NCBI GenBank assembly: GCA_023079485.1
Contig: CM041101.1
Coordinates: forward strand, 7,715,501-7,779,500
DNA: 64,000 nt
Source: Archilochus colubris
Lineage: Eukaryota; Chordata; Aves; Apodiformes; Trochilidae
Reading direction: 5' to 3'
Shown: in pieces, positions 37,586 to 49,613 of the stretch
Numbering within the stretch: position 1 is the first letter of the stretch
How the letters are laid out: every line of letters starts with the position of its first letter
Position numbers and translations under genes: made by a program
The notes under the pieces: model-generated
The model's input: the letters and a program-made list of their open reading frames with translations, nothing else
Told to the model about the DNA's origin: nothing
The model's database searches: none

Positions 37586-40500
37586 AAGAGGATGAGAGCT
37601 GCACTTCAACTTCTCAACAGTTTCTTAACTTAAATCCTTCATTCTGAGCATAAGTACTAAATCAGGCTCAAGGAAGGAAAAACTTAATTAAGCAGAGGTA
37701 GCTAAGTTCAAAGTATGCCTGGGGTCAGCTTTATTACTGTCCTTCACTTTGGAAGTACAGGGTTTATGGATAATCCCTGCAGAATGACAGCTATGTGGTG
37801 CCTAGTCATTTCTGGCAGTAACTAAATCTGAAGGTCTCCTGTCTTTCCACTCATCTTTTTAAAGCCTAATACTGTCACTGAAATATAACTGAGGGCCATA
37901 CCTAGCACACGGGTTTAATGACATGCCCTGGTGACACCAGGTACCAGCCCCATGTCCCCTCACTAAGGCTTCTGAACAAGTGGTTTACACCAATCCAAGT
38001 GAAACAGAATTTCTGGAGATGAGCAAAGGCTGTGGGGTACCCTACTGAGCTTTCCAGCAAGAAGGAAAACGGGGGAGAAAACCCCAGTGATGTTAAGGTG
38101 GAGAAAATATGTTTATGAAGGATATTCTAAACCATAGCCATCAGTACCAGAACAGGTCTGGATCTGCTGAACAAAGTCCCTCCTGGTTCTATAGAAAATG
38201 GCCTGGCTGGATAATGATTTCCTAGGAAAGTCTCTTTGGTGTGTATGGAGATGTACAGCCAGTTCTTGAACATCCTTCCTGGAAGTTCTGGTGAAGAAGG
38301 ACAAGTTGAGGCAGAGGTACCCAGCATAACAGCTGCTCCCAGCTACCACAGCAGCCCTTCCTGAGGAGCACCAGTGAGGACAACCCAAGAGGATGTGATC
38401 TCTTATAGCCTGGGGCTCATTTCCCTCCTGTCTGTCCCACAGAGTACACAGAACACACGTAGAGGACAGAAGGAGCCACATTCCTGTCAGCCCCACAGCT
38501 GTCTGCCCACCACCACCTAACCCCAGGATGCAGAACAGCTGGAGGTGGCTCCTCCCAGAGCCCTGGGGTGGGACCCCTGCCAGAGCCCCACTACCAGCAT
38601 CTTCCAGGGAAACACTTGTTGGACCTGGGACAGGGAGTTCTACCCCATGCCTAAATAGTAAAGGCAGCATCTCGTTTCCTCAGCTCCACACGAAGTATCT
38701 CATTTCAATTTAATTTCACAGTTGTAATGGATTTTTCAAAAATATTCAAGAACATATTTACTTTCCAACATCTTATTTCCTTTCACATTTGAAAAAACTT
38801 TCTATCTAATCCCCCAAGTCATCCTACAGTCTGAATAATTTCAGGTTTTTAATCAATAGCTGTCAGACTTGTCAAATTACTTTAGGGACCACAAAGCAAT
38901 TTTTAAACATTCATAAACCCTCGTAGAACAGTTAAGTGCACTGAATTTTAAAAGAAAGAGGAACTGAATAACACTGATCAAATAGGATTATATTCTGGCA
39001 AATTATAAATTAGTTTTTTATGAATCATCTCACAGCTACTTAACCAGTGTCAGGCCTCTGCTGCTGTAGGAAGGAGCAGTGACTGTTCACCTCTACAGAA
39101 AGAACCTTTTTCTCCTCTGCTTCCAATCCTCCTAAGCTGGAGCAGGGTGCAACTATTTTTTTCATTGCTGTCCTTTTTAAAAGTAACATCATTATCCAGC
39201 CAGCTACCCTGGGACTCTCTCCATCACCCTGCTGCTTGGGCCAGAGATGGCCAAGCTGCTGCGCCAAAGCTGTACGAATGCATCGTGGCTCCTGGCACCA
39301 TTCTCAACCCAGACTTTGCTCCCCAGTGTGCTTCTGGCACGTGTAGCTGTCTGACACATCAGTCTAGAAATCAGGATCGCCAAAAGTTCTCTATTTATTA
39401 GACATCTGTACCCAAAGCACAGTTTGAACCCTTTGTGGGGATGATTTTCCACACTGAACACGAGAGCCTCTGCTGCTGCTGCCTGGTCTGTGCCTGTTCT
39501 AGGAATAAAGAGAGATCAAGAACATCTGAAGAAGTCAAATGTGTTTATCCAGAAAGGACTTCATACAAAACAGTCCAACTTCACCATCACAGCACCTTTC
39601 TTAAATTTGAGGGATGTGGCTTGCACAGAGGTTAAAAAAAAAAAAGGAGCCTCATTCCTATACCAAGAATGTTGGCAGCCTTCCAGGGAAACGTAGAGCT
39701 CAGATCAAAGGTGGGATGAAGGATGATCAGAAGAAAGGAAGGTTTCAGCTGGCCACATACAGACTAACAGGGTCTGAACCCTTCACCCTTCTCCTCCTTC
39801 CAGCTGAGCTTACCCATCCACTGCCTCTGAGCCACCCCGAACATTCCCCTGCTTCTCCTGCTCCCCTGTGCTCTTGTCCCCCCGGGGGCAGGGCTCCTGG
39901 CATTGCCACCAGGAGAGCTGGGCACCAGCACCCAGTCCACAGCGGGGGACACATCCTGCCCCCTCCAAGCAGGGCACAGGAATGCTGGGGACATGCACCC
40001 TGCTGCAGCTGCACATCCAGTACAGACATGGCCAGGACCCAGGGTGGGTGTTCAGAACCTTCCCTGCTTTATCTGCATCTGCTGCAGATGCCATTTCCCA
40101 GAGGTGTGCAATTTTCTCTGTAAAGCCTCTAAATACCAAACAGTGATTTCTGTTAACCTCTACATCAGGCTCTGGTCTCCCTGTTGTCATCTTAATCAGT
40201 CTGGTACAGACAGCAGCAGGAGAGCCCCATCCTACCCAGGCATGGTGCTGTTCCACTGACAGCCCACAGCTGCCCTATGCTTGCCCAGGCTCCAATGCCC
40301 TCGAGCAGGATACCCAGCAAATGCAGATTTTGATATCCAGCTGACCTACTTTTGACAACTGTTCGATATCTAAACCATTGCTCTGGAAGCTGAACCTGTC
40401 CCAGCTTTGGGAAGCCTTGTTCCCAGCGCCCAGGTGGCCAACATCTGTCCCCACGGTGTGCTCAGCTCAGGGGTGAGCTCTGGAAACAATTAACATCACC

Positions 40501-43500
40501 AGCAGGAGATGGGAAAGAAAAGGTGCATGCACTGATAGCTACTTCAAGTTGGAAGGAAATGTGGGACTGACTGATTCAGGGTTGGTTTTTGTTGTACTTC
40601 AGACTGAAGATGCAAAAATATTTCCCTATTGAGAATGTTTCAACAAGTTCAGATATTTTTACAGCTTCCTTTGTGCCTGTTAGTGAGATGCTCGGTAGGT
40701 TTGTCCAGCTAGACATCACAGACATCAAAAATCTATTATTTTAATTCAGTTTCCCAGTATTTAGCTTATTGCTGATTGCCCAGTGACCCAGAAAACCAAA
40801 CCCACCCAAGCACACCACGTTAACACACAGAAGCTCAGACAAACATAAATGCAATTATTAGCATTGTATCTTCTAGGCCAGAACAACACAGTCTCAAGAA
40901 CTAAATAAACAGTAAAGAATGTGAGAGGGCACTGAAGCAGATCAGGTCAGCATAAGTGATGGAGCTAACTTGTCCTTTCAATTTACACGATTAACCCCCT
41001 GAATTGCACCTCATAAGGATCCAAACATTTCATTAGTTTGCATTAGTAATAATAATAAAATCAGAGTGCTTTTTGTCATGAGATACCCTGCCCAGGGATT
41101 TGCTGAAGAACATTTAATTACAGGGCTATTTCATTAAATGTAAAAATTAAACTAAAGAGGAGAGGCTGTGATTTGGGGAAAAAAAAGTAAGTGAAAAAGA
41201 TGCACTTAGAGGGCATAAAAGGAGATAGAGAAAACACCTTCGAAGCAGTACTAAACAACAATTTCTCCTCCTATTCCAAGAAAGAATAATAAACCAGTGC
41301 TGCTTTTATTTGAAATGACCAAAAGCCTTCTCCATTTTGCATTTTTCTTCTACCTCTGGAGACTTTCCCACACCAACAGCTGACTTCTAGGTAGGGATTT
41401 GCTCAGCAGAGAGCAGCGAGGGGCTGGGGCTGCTCTGCATGCTTGGCCATAATTCAAAGAATTAATTAATAAATAACATGAGTTTCCACGGGGGCACTGC
41501 CAATATGAAAACCACTCAAAAATCACAAGGCAGAGTAGCTTGAGCTCTGGCAGCTGCCAGCACTGGGTTATACTTTTCCTCCAGTAAGAGACACGTGGAG
41601 TGGTTGTACTGACAAAACCAGAGAGCAGCCAACTGAACACAACCCTATCAAGCAAACTAAGGGGGGCAAAGCTTATCAGTGTAATAAAGAAGCTGAAACA
41701 ACTACTTTGAACAGGAATTTTATGATGACTGGAGTGTCCTCAGTCTGTCTGACAATCAGCTGCCTGCATTTCCATCCCTCGGAGGGTGAAGCAGAGGCAG
41801 CAGCAGGGCAGGAGCTGCCCAGTCCATCACTCCCCTCCAGCACCCTCACTACCTACAGGCAAAGGAAGGGTCAGGAAAGAGTTCGAGTGGTTCTTTTTTA
41901 ACTGATTGTGCTTATCTGTATTTGTGGAAACATTTCAGAATCTTTCTCAGTGCCTCAGGGAGCTGTTTTCTGGTCTGAGCAGGCTGGGAGCTGGGAATGC
42001 CTGGGAAACCAGCCGGAGCAGTTCAGCTCCTACACCCCAAGGAGTGGGAGCAGATCAGATCCTACCTCACTTCAGTCCCAAGGTGGGTGGGAGGGAGAAA
42101 AAAAAATCAAACAGAAAAGCTTAGCTCTCCATGAATCACTCAGGTTTCTCCTAACCCAGGCTGTACCTTTTCTTTACAGAACATCTCCCTCACACCTCCC
42201 AATGCATTTTTTTTTTCTTTTCAAATAGTTAGTGCTGCTTCCAAACTGTGTTTGCACTACTTCCAAAGTGACAGTTTCTCCAACGTGAAAAATAAAATCC
42301 ATCCTGAATGCTAACATGAATAATAGCCCCCAAATCATTTAGTGTCCTGCTGGCATGGTCTTACTACTAAATATACCCAACAGCCATTTAATCTCAAGCC
42401 ATCTCTCAGAGCCCAGCTGTAGGGCAGGGACTAAAGGGGCTCCCACTCAGCTGGGTGGCTGCAGACACGGGTGTTAATGGACACAAACACACTCTGCTTT
42501 CAAATCCCTGAGTGCTTTTCACAGCTGAGTATCTCCAGCCACCATCAGCCAGGCTTCCAGCTGTATTGGTAAATAAGACAGCAAGAACTGCCACTTGTCT
42601 CCTCAAAGTTCCATGCTTGTCATCAGCTTTAAAAGGATGCTCTGAACAGAGATCAGCAAGAATATAACAGCTGAGACACTTTATTAAACACCACTGAAAT
42701 GCTCCATGCCACAGAAAGCTTTCCAGGTGGAAAAGTGGAGAAAATGCCCTAAAATGTGCTCATATATGTGGCTGGTCCATCTGCTGAGGAAATGTGAATG
42801 GTTCTGGGCCAGCCCAAGACCACCCAAGCAATCCTGTTTAACAGTTCACTCCTCTCATTAAAATCATAAATCTGGTTTAGGAATAGAGTTCCATCTAAAT
42901 ATCATGAGATCTGGCCTTAATACACTCAGCTTCATAATTAACACCAACTCAGTGTCTAGGAAGGCTAAGAGGTCTCTGGGGTTCTCGAGCAGGGAACAAA
43001 CCTCTTTAAAGCCTGGATTTATGGAGTGTGTCAGTGTGTGCTCAGCTGGGGCTCAGGGCTCCAGCAGTTGGGATGGAGATACCTGGAGGGGATCTTCCCA
43101 TGAGCAGGGGGCAGGCAGGAGCCCTGGTGCCAGGGCAGGGTGGGGACTGGAGCATCATTTGTAACTGGCTCATGATGGAGCAGGAGGAAGCAGCAGAGAT
43201 GGAAAATACCCTGAGGTGATAAGATGATATTTAAAAAAAAGAAGTTCCATTGAGAAACTGCTGCTGGGATTTGATTTGCTGCCATTCCCATTGGCATTCT
43301 TGGGAAAATTTGTCTTTATAAATAAAACATATTTTAAAGTAAAATGTCTGGCTTCTAGGTTTTGCAGTGGTATAGAACACCACGTTAACATTTTTGTCTA
43401 AAATAAAGCTCAGTTTCCTAATAGGCCTCGGATCTGTGTTGCAGCCATGGCAACAGAGATCAGTGCCCCAAGCAACAGGAGCTGTATAAATATATCAAAT

Positions 43501-46500
43501 GAACGAAGCCACGGAGACTCACCCTCTCAAACATAAACCACCACAGTCAAGCACTCACTCAACTTTTACCAGCCATGGAATGGGAATACAGTCTATAGGA
43601 ATTATACAAAAGAAATGTGGAAATATTATGTATCTGTTAGACATGACTTTTCCAAGAGCATTTGTAAGCTGCTGGGAAGCCTGACTCACTTCATGGCCTC
43701 TGGCAAGATGCTTATCTTCTCTGTCCTTTCATTTATGTTTCTAGCCCAGTATCCCACAACAAGCTCCTAGCCTATCTAATACAGTATCCTGCCTCCAGCA
43801 GCAGCTAATAGCTGATGTTTCAAAGGAAGACAATCTTGTTAACAGAGGGAAAATATAGTTCCTGACCCTTGAAGGCAGGCAGGCAGAGCCCTGAAACTTT
43901 TGATTTATTCTTCCTGCTGATGTTGGTTGCTTAGCTACAAATAATCTCAATGCTCATAAAAGGCTCTCCCCGTTACTCCTCCTCACTGCTGTGTTTTAAG
44001 TCCAGCCACAGTTTATTTTTCTTGAAACCTAGGTGATGAAATTTCATGGTGATGTTGCATCTCAGATGCAGAAAGCCCCGTTCCCTCTCCTGTGCCTGGG
44101 TAATTGCTGGGACCACAAAGAGGAGCAGGATGGGCTCCACTCCAGGCAGAGGACACAGCTCATCCTCCAACACAAAGAGGGGCAGCAACACCCGGCTGGT
44201 GGGAGATCTCTCTTCAAAAAGGAAACAGAAAGGCAAAAAGAAAAGTAAGAACCAAGCCTGGCAAACCAAACTGAACCTGCAGCTAAACCAGACCTGCTGG
44301 CAGCTCCTTCCATGGACCACCTGAGCATTAGCCACCATCTCCAGCTCCCACTCCTGTGCTGCATTGCTGTAAGGGACAGGAAGAGGCATCAACAGGTGAC
44401 GTGAGTCAGTAGGAAACAACTTGCTGGTCTCAGCCAGGGATAAATAAAACTACTGCAAAAACAATAACCTTGCAGAAGTACTCACAGGAAAACAAAGAAA
44501 GGGGTCTGGGTAGGAACACGGGACAATTGCTAGCACCAGCTGTGGGGAGAGGGCAGGCAACAGAATCCAAAGTGTTGTGGGTTTTTTTCCTGTCTGCTGA
44601 AATTAGAAAACAATGAGCAAAACCTCCCTGGTAGGAAGGGGAAGCAGCTTAGAAGGAACACAGTCAGAGCAGCCAACCCCAGAGCCCCGCTGTGCTCAGG
44701 AGCTGCAGGAGGAGCCCAGGGGCTGCAGCTCAGTTCTGCCATAGGAGAAGTTGCTGGGAACCTCTTGGTGAAGCCCCAAGAGAAGCTCCTGCACAGTTTG
44801 TTCATTAAACCTCCAGTGGAGCAGCAGAACCCAATTCCTGCCAGCCCAAACTGGAAGGCAGATCATTATGTGACCCCAAAGTTACTGGATAGGAAGCAAC
44901 AGACAAGCACAGAGAACTCTTAGTGCTGTCTCATTCTGATGAATGAAAGCTGGAGCAACTTGAACAGTAAAAATCACCTTTTGGGCTAACAGAGCCTTAT
45001 GTTTGGTGAGCAGGTAACAGAGGAGACAGACATGCTGGGAGTCAAGGGTTTCTTTATCAAACTCGTTTTCTAACTAACAACCTTGCAAGGATGCCAAGAG
45101 AGAGCTAGAAAGCTCCCAGTCAGCACTGCACTGCAATCAGTGATTAATTTGTTGCACGATGCTCTGCTTGCTGTACATGACAGAGCTCATAAATTCTCAT
45201 TTTTATTGATGTTGTCCTGGCCGAGGGGCATGCTGGAAAAGGCTGGCTGGTGCCACAGGCATCCTGGCCAACTACCTGGGGATGGTTAGGAAGTGCAAGC
45301 AGCCTGATGCCATCTGACTGGAGATAATCCTGATTTATCAAGGACACAAGCTCTGTATCTGACTACCTCCCCTTGCACAGGTTCATCAGGCTCACAAGGT
45401 GCTGATCACCTTTCCAAGAGCTCAGCAGGAGACTTTGCTGTGCAGCTGCCCAGCCTCTGAGTTGCAGGAGGGAAAGAGTGATCTAAGAGCAAACAGCACT
45501 AACAGGGGGACTGGAAGATGGGAAATGCACAGTTGGGACAATAAACATTGGGAAATGTCCCGCACTGTGACGATCAGTCCTGTAAGTGGAACAACTGATT
45601 TGGATCTCTGTGCTGGAGCTTTCTGTTCTCTGCCACAGGACAGGTCACCAGCACATGCACCACGTTGTGCAACTCCCATGTGAGAACGTTCCTGTCCAGA
45701 ACATCAGTCACCTTGCAGGATATGACAAACTGCTCAGAGGCTTTGTTAAAGCCTTTTTAATAATTTTATCAGTTTAATTCTGGTTTATACTGCGTTTGTG
45801 GTAAATCTGCTGGCTGTAGCCCAGTCTGCATCCTGCTCTGTACTGGGAAATGGAGTGTGTGTGACACTCCCATCACAGCAGGCCTGAGGCTGCCAGCCCT
45901 CACTAACACACACAGCACCTCCAGTGCCACCAGCAAGGTCCTACCCAGACTGCTGACCTCCACTGCTACTGGGATACTGAGAACAAAATGGTCCCCAGCT
46001 GAGGCCCATTCTTCCTTCTTGGTATTACCATAGGACAGAGGATACCATGAGGAAAAAGCAATTCTGTCTGCTTCAAAAAAAGGCAGGAAACTCTTATATG
46101 GTAAAGGGATGGAAGGAGCATCCAGTGCTGGGGAAAGGAGACCCTCTTGGAAAAAGTCTTCATCTGTGGAAATGAGACCCACACCTGCTTCACCTGTGCT
46201 GCTCCAAGGAAAATTCCAGAAAGGGAATCAAAAGGAGGCAAGGACAGTCAGATCAGTTTACCTCTGATCATTAATGTGACTATTAATTACTGTTTGCTAC
46301 GTCAAGCTATGACTTATTTAGAACAATACAGCTGCAGCCCTGACTTTTCTCCCTCCCTGCACTCTCCTTTCCTTACGCCCTTCCTAAAAGTCAGGATCCC
46401 CAACTGTGCCTGGGGCAGCTGCTCAGTGTCACTGCCTCCAGCCCAAAGTCTGAATTAGGCAGAGTTCACTGCTTTTGTTACATGTGTCCTTAGTTGTAAA

Positions 46501-46737
46501 CAGTATTATAAATAGGCTTCATTTTCCAACTGTGATTATTTGCTGCATTTATTGGCTCGTGAATAGCGAAGAGGGATTCTGCTGCTCTTTAAGATATTGG
46601 AAGCAATACTGGGCACCCTGCTGGTTTTGGAGGAAAAGAGCTGGGAGGGAGGAAGTGTGCCTGAAGTTTAACGAGGACACAAATGCTTGCCAGACTTTAA
46701 TTTGAAATACTTTCTTTCTTTCCTTTTCAACAATATC

Positions 46738-48270
46738 CTTTTCCGCTGGGCTCTGCAAAGAGCGGAGCTGGACAATTGTACGGGAAGCTGGGAGAGACTA
46801 ACAATAGAGGAGTGGAGAGGGGAGTGAATCCAACCTATCTCCTTTTACTCAAAATGAAACGTGAAAAGAAACAAATTGCATAAAGGATGACTGAGAAAGG
46901 CAGCTTTAAAAATCGTTTCAGGGTTAGTCTTTTCAGGTTCACAGCAGGGACATCAGGAAAGGACATTCGGTTTCATGCATTACATAAGTTTCAGTACATC
47001 TCCCTTTCAAGTGAGCTCTGCTGTACTCCTACCACGTACACAGCCGCCTACACACACCCGGGACTGCTTGCAAACACACCCTACCCCAGTCCACGGCCAA
47101 TTCTTTTTCTCACAATCACACAGATCTTTTACAATTGCTTTGAAAAAAACTCTGTGAATTCCGCACGCAGCGCGGCCGCCCCTCCGCACGCTCCGCTCCT
47201 GCCGGGCACCAGGGGATGGCTTTGCCTCTACACCATGCTCCGAATCACCCCATCCCTTTGGCAAGAGTATCAGGGTCCAGAGTAAAAACCTTTCAAGCAA
47301 ACCGTTTCACCATTTGATTCCTGTCTTTTTTTTTTTCTCTCCCCACGAATGCCGAGCGAAAGCGCTGAGCGCTCCTTTTCCTGGCGGATGACTGGATGCA
47401 GAGGTTGGCTCCAGGCACATCTGCCCTGACCCCCCCAGGCTGGTTTCACAGGAAACAGCACAAACATCTGCACCACTGAACCGACTGACAGACCTCGGGA
47501 GATCTCTGTTCAGAGCAATCCAACATTAAAAAATCCAACACGCTGCAAGATGCTGTAGCCCCAGCAGTCCCCACCAGCTGAAACAATGTGCTGGGAAGTT
47601 TGTTATCTCTGAATCTGCTCCCAGGCCCCTTTTTTTTTAAAAAAAAAAACAGTATATGAATTCAAAAGACATTAAAGGTCCAGTTTTCAAATATGCATCA
47701 TCCACTTCCAGAGCAAGCACACGAAGGTGCAGGAAATACTTTGTCATTCCAGTGCCATTGTAATTTGGCAAATCCGAGTGAACTACTGAAAAGAAAGGCA
47801 AGTGGAAAACTACCGGACACTTACCCAAACCTCCACAGGATAGAAAAATAAGATCAGGATAGAAAACCAGTTCTGAGGTCCCCAGGAAAGTCAGTTCCTC
47901 TAAGAGCAGTGTGAGCCCATCCCCGTGCTGCTCTCCTGGGCGGGTCGGTCGCTTCTCCTTGGCTCCAAGGATTCTGCTGGCTCTCAAACCACTCGCAGAC
48001 TCCCGGACTGTAAGACTTCCTCTGCAGCTGATAGTGGGGTTATTAAAGTAAACTGACTATTGCCCTTTGTGGAGGGAGGCTGGGGGGGGGAGGGAAGCTC
48101 AGCCCCTTCCCTTCCTTTGTAATTCAAACCCTTCCTTGAGGCTCGCTGCTCTGGAGGGGAGGCATCTGCTCCCAGCCCCTTCCCTGCTGCCTGGAGAAGG
48201 TACTGGCTGTGGTCCAGGCTGGAGACTGCACTGCACTCCGAGTTCACACCACAAACCAGCTCGTTCCTCA
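46738..48270. promoter_or_regulatory. Small GC-rich segment with NotI site, possible minor promoter
   Basis: CpG dinucleotides reappear here after more than 20 kb of CpG-poor DNA. They are densest at 47158-47215, which contains the 8-base NotI site GCGGCCGC (47172-47179), and again at 47342-47375 (with AGCGCTGAGCGCT at 47361-47373) and near 47940-48005. The segment is less extreme than the island at 22 kb. It could be an alternative DAB2IP promoter (minus strand), the promoter of the candidate plus-strand exon just to its right, or a CpG-rich enhancer. Confidence 0.4.
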
Positions 48271-48332
48271 TGAAGCTTCATCTGGCATTTTTCTTTCTCA
48301 TTCATAATTCGTGCGGTACAGCAAACAGAAAG
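48270..48332 (+). CDS. Candidate signal-peptide first exon, unidentified gene
   Basis: This 63-base segment reads 21 codons from ATG, beginning MKLHLAFFFLI and ending GTANRK. It is directly followed by a good splice donor (AAAG|GTAAGAAG, GT at 48333-48334). The charged start, hydrophobic core and small residues before a possible cleavage site (G-T-A) look like a signal peptide. A GC-rich, promoter-like stretch precedes it. Against it: the start context is poor (C at -3), I found no following exon on the plus strand before 64 kb, and a segment this short can arise by chance. I do not recognise the protein. Without splicing the frame stops after about 43 codons, inside the neighbouring CR1 remnant. 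Confidence 0.18.
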
Positions 48333-48402
48333 GTAAGAAGGGAGAGAGCTGGCACAGAAGCCTGGGCTGCTCTGTCCTCACCTCTGATTCATTTTAAGCT
48401 TA

Positions 48403-48519
48403 TAGAATGGTTTGGGTTGGAAGGGACTTGAAGATGATCTAGTTCTAACCCCCCTGCATGGGCAGAGACATCTTCCACTAGACCAGGTTGTTCCAAGCCC
48501 CACCCAACCTGGCCTTGAA
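48403..48519 (-). mobile_element. CR1 LINE 3' remnant, interrupted
   Basis: On the minus strand this reads as the last part of CR1: CCAGGTTGGGTGGGGCTTGG, then ACCTGGTCTAGTGGAAGATG, the GCAGGGGGGTTAGAACTAGA stretch, and CTTCCAACCCAAACCATTCTA at the 3' end. The next part of the CR1 sequence, CCCAGGGAAGTTGTGGATG on the minus strand, is found only at 48668-48686. The element is therefore split by the 136-bp block described separately. Confidence 0.9.
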
Positions 48520-48654
48520 TCATTCCCTGAGCTAATGAAAAAGGGCACTGAAAGCATCTGCTATGAGCCAGGACACCTCGTTGTTCAGGAGCGCAGTCAG
48601 CAAGGACCTGGGCTTCTCCTGATTGGGATTTTATTGAGAGAAGTATGTGGAAAG
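48519..48654 (+). repeat. 136-bp block, copy 1, lying inside the CR1 remnant
   Basis: Aligned without gaps to 49478-49613, this block differs at about 12 or 13 positions, roughly 91% identity counted by hand. It starts ATCATTCCCTGAGCTAATG and ends AAGTATGTGGAAAG. It is flanked by CR1 sequence on both sides, so it has been inserted into the CR1 element or has replaced part of it. I recognise no repeat family in it. Confidence 0.9.
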
Positions 48655-48667
48655 ACCCAGGAGAGGT

Positions 48668-48686
48668 CATCCACAACTTCCCTGGG
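48668..48686 (-). mobile_element. CR1 remnant on the far side of the 136-bp block
   Basis: The 19 bases read on the minus strand as CCCAGGGAAGTTGTGGATG, a conserved CR1 string that normally lies a short distance upstream of the CR1 part at 48403-48519. Beyond 48686 the similarity fades. Confidence 0.65.
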
Positions 48687-49180
48687 TAGATTTCCTCTTC
48701 ATTTATCCAGGAAGAGGCATCCAGCACTCCCAAAATGTTATGTATCCATCACCTCTCCCAGGGACACATGGCCAGACAACACTCAGGAAGGCAGGACACT
48801 GTCAGGCAGATGCTGGTGGCATTAGGGGACAGCACGTTTGCAGAGCCTGTCAGTGCAATGTCAACATGTTTTCATAGGCAGTTGCATTGGGATTGGGCAG
48901 CTCTGATCTTTATTACTTCCTGAAGGCAGTTTATCTTTAAAACTGAAACTATAAATGCTGTCAGCTTAGCTTGCAGCCTACTTCTTTTGGTATTTACAAA
49001 TCACATTTTAAATTATAAAGCAGTCCAGGCACACAGGAGTACGTCCACAACCCAGGCATACAGGAATTAATGGACATTCTCCTAAAATCCTCTTGAAATC
49101 TCAGCTTTCACTATTAGCCATACCCAGAGTGATAATAAACTCTATTCCCTGACAGCAACACATGTATCTCACCTCCACTG

Positions 49181-49216
49181 TATTTCTATCTATAGAAATA
49201 CAAATCTATAGAAATA
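49181..49216. repeat. Short palindrome and repeat of CTATAGAAATAC
   Basis: TATTTCTAT and ATAGAAATA form a perfect 9-bp inverted repeat with a two-base loop (49181-49200). The right arm, CTATAGAAATAC, is then repeated directly (about 49190-49201 and 49205-49216). Confidence 0.8.
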
Positions 49217-49477
49217 CTATCACAATACTCCACAATGACCTCAGTCCCACAGATTTTACTTCACTCCTTCAATGAGAAAATTCTGGCACATTACAGAAAT
49301 AAAAGAAAAAGTAACAACCCTGAATATTTTACTAAGGATCCCTCAACTCCGTGTCTGTCCTTCCTCAAAACACATCCTCTTGGATGCTGGGGCTTTCACT
49401 CATTTCTGTGGGCATATGTTTATAGATTCCCTGCTCTGGTGGTGAGCACAAGCAGATGATCTATTTCTGCTCTTTGT

Positions 49478-49613
49478 ATCATTCCCTGAGCTAATGAAAA
49501 AGGGCACTGAAAGCATCTGCTAGGAGCCAAGACTCCTCGTTCTTCAGGAGAGCAGTCAGCAAAGACCTGGGCTTCTTCTGGAAGGGATTTTATTGAGTAA
49601 AGTATGTGGAAAA
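49478..49613 (+). repeat. 136-bp block, copy 2
   Basis: This is the second copy of the block at 48519-48654, in the same orientation and offset by 959 bases. It has no CR1 sequence at either side, which suggests that this is the older location and the copy inside CR1 is the younger one. Alternatively, both belong to an unrecognised dispersed repeat. Confidence 0.9.

Larger units (their letters stand above)
29945..46699. other. Gene-free stretch, upstream or intronic sequence
   Basis: I could support no exon over these roughly 17 kb. They hold a low-complexity AATGAT-type stretch (33384-33450), a 24-base tandem duplicate (34636-34683), a GATGA microsatellite (37555-37585) and several AT-rich blocks, for example 38690-39030 and 40590-41340. 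Open frames on both strands are short, and none resembles a known family. Confidence 0.6.

Noticed and set aside
43028..43160. G-quadruplex cluster on the plus strand
   Set aside because: G-rich runs are present, but I could not find four G-tracts with short loops in a row.
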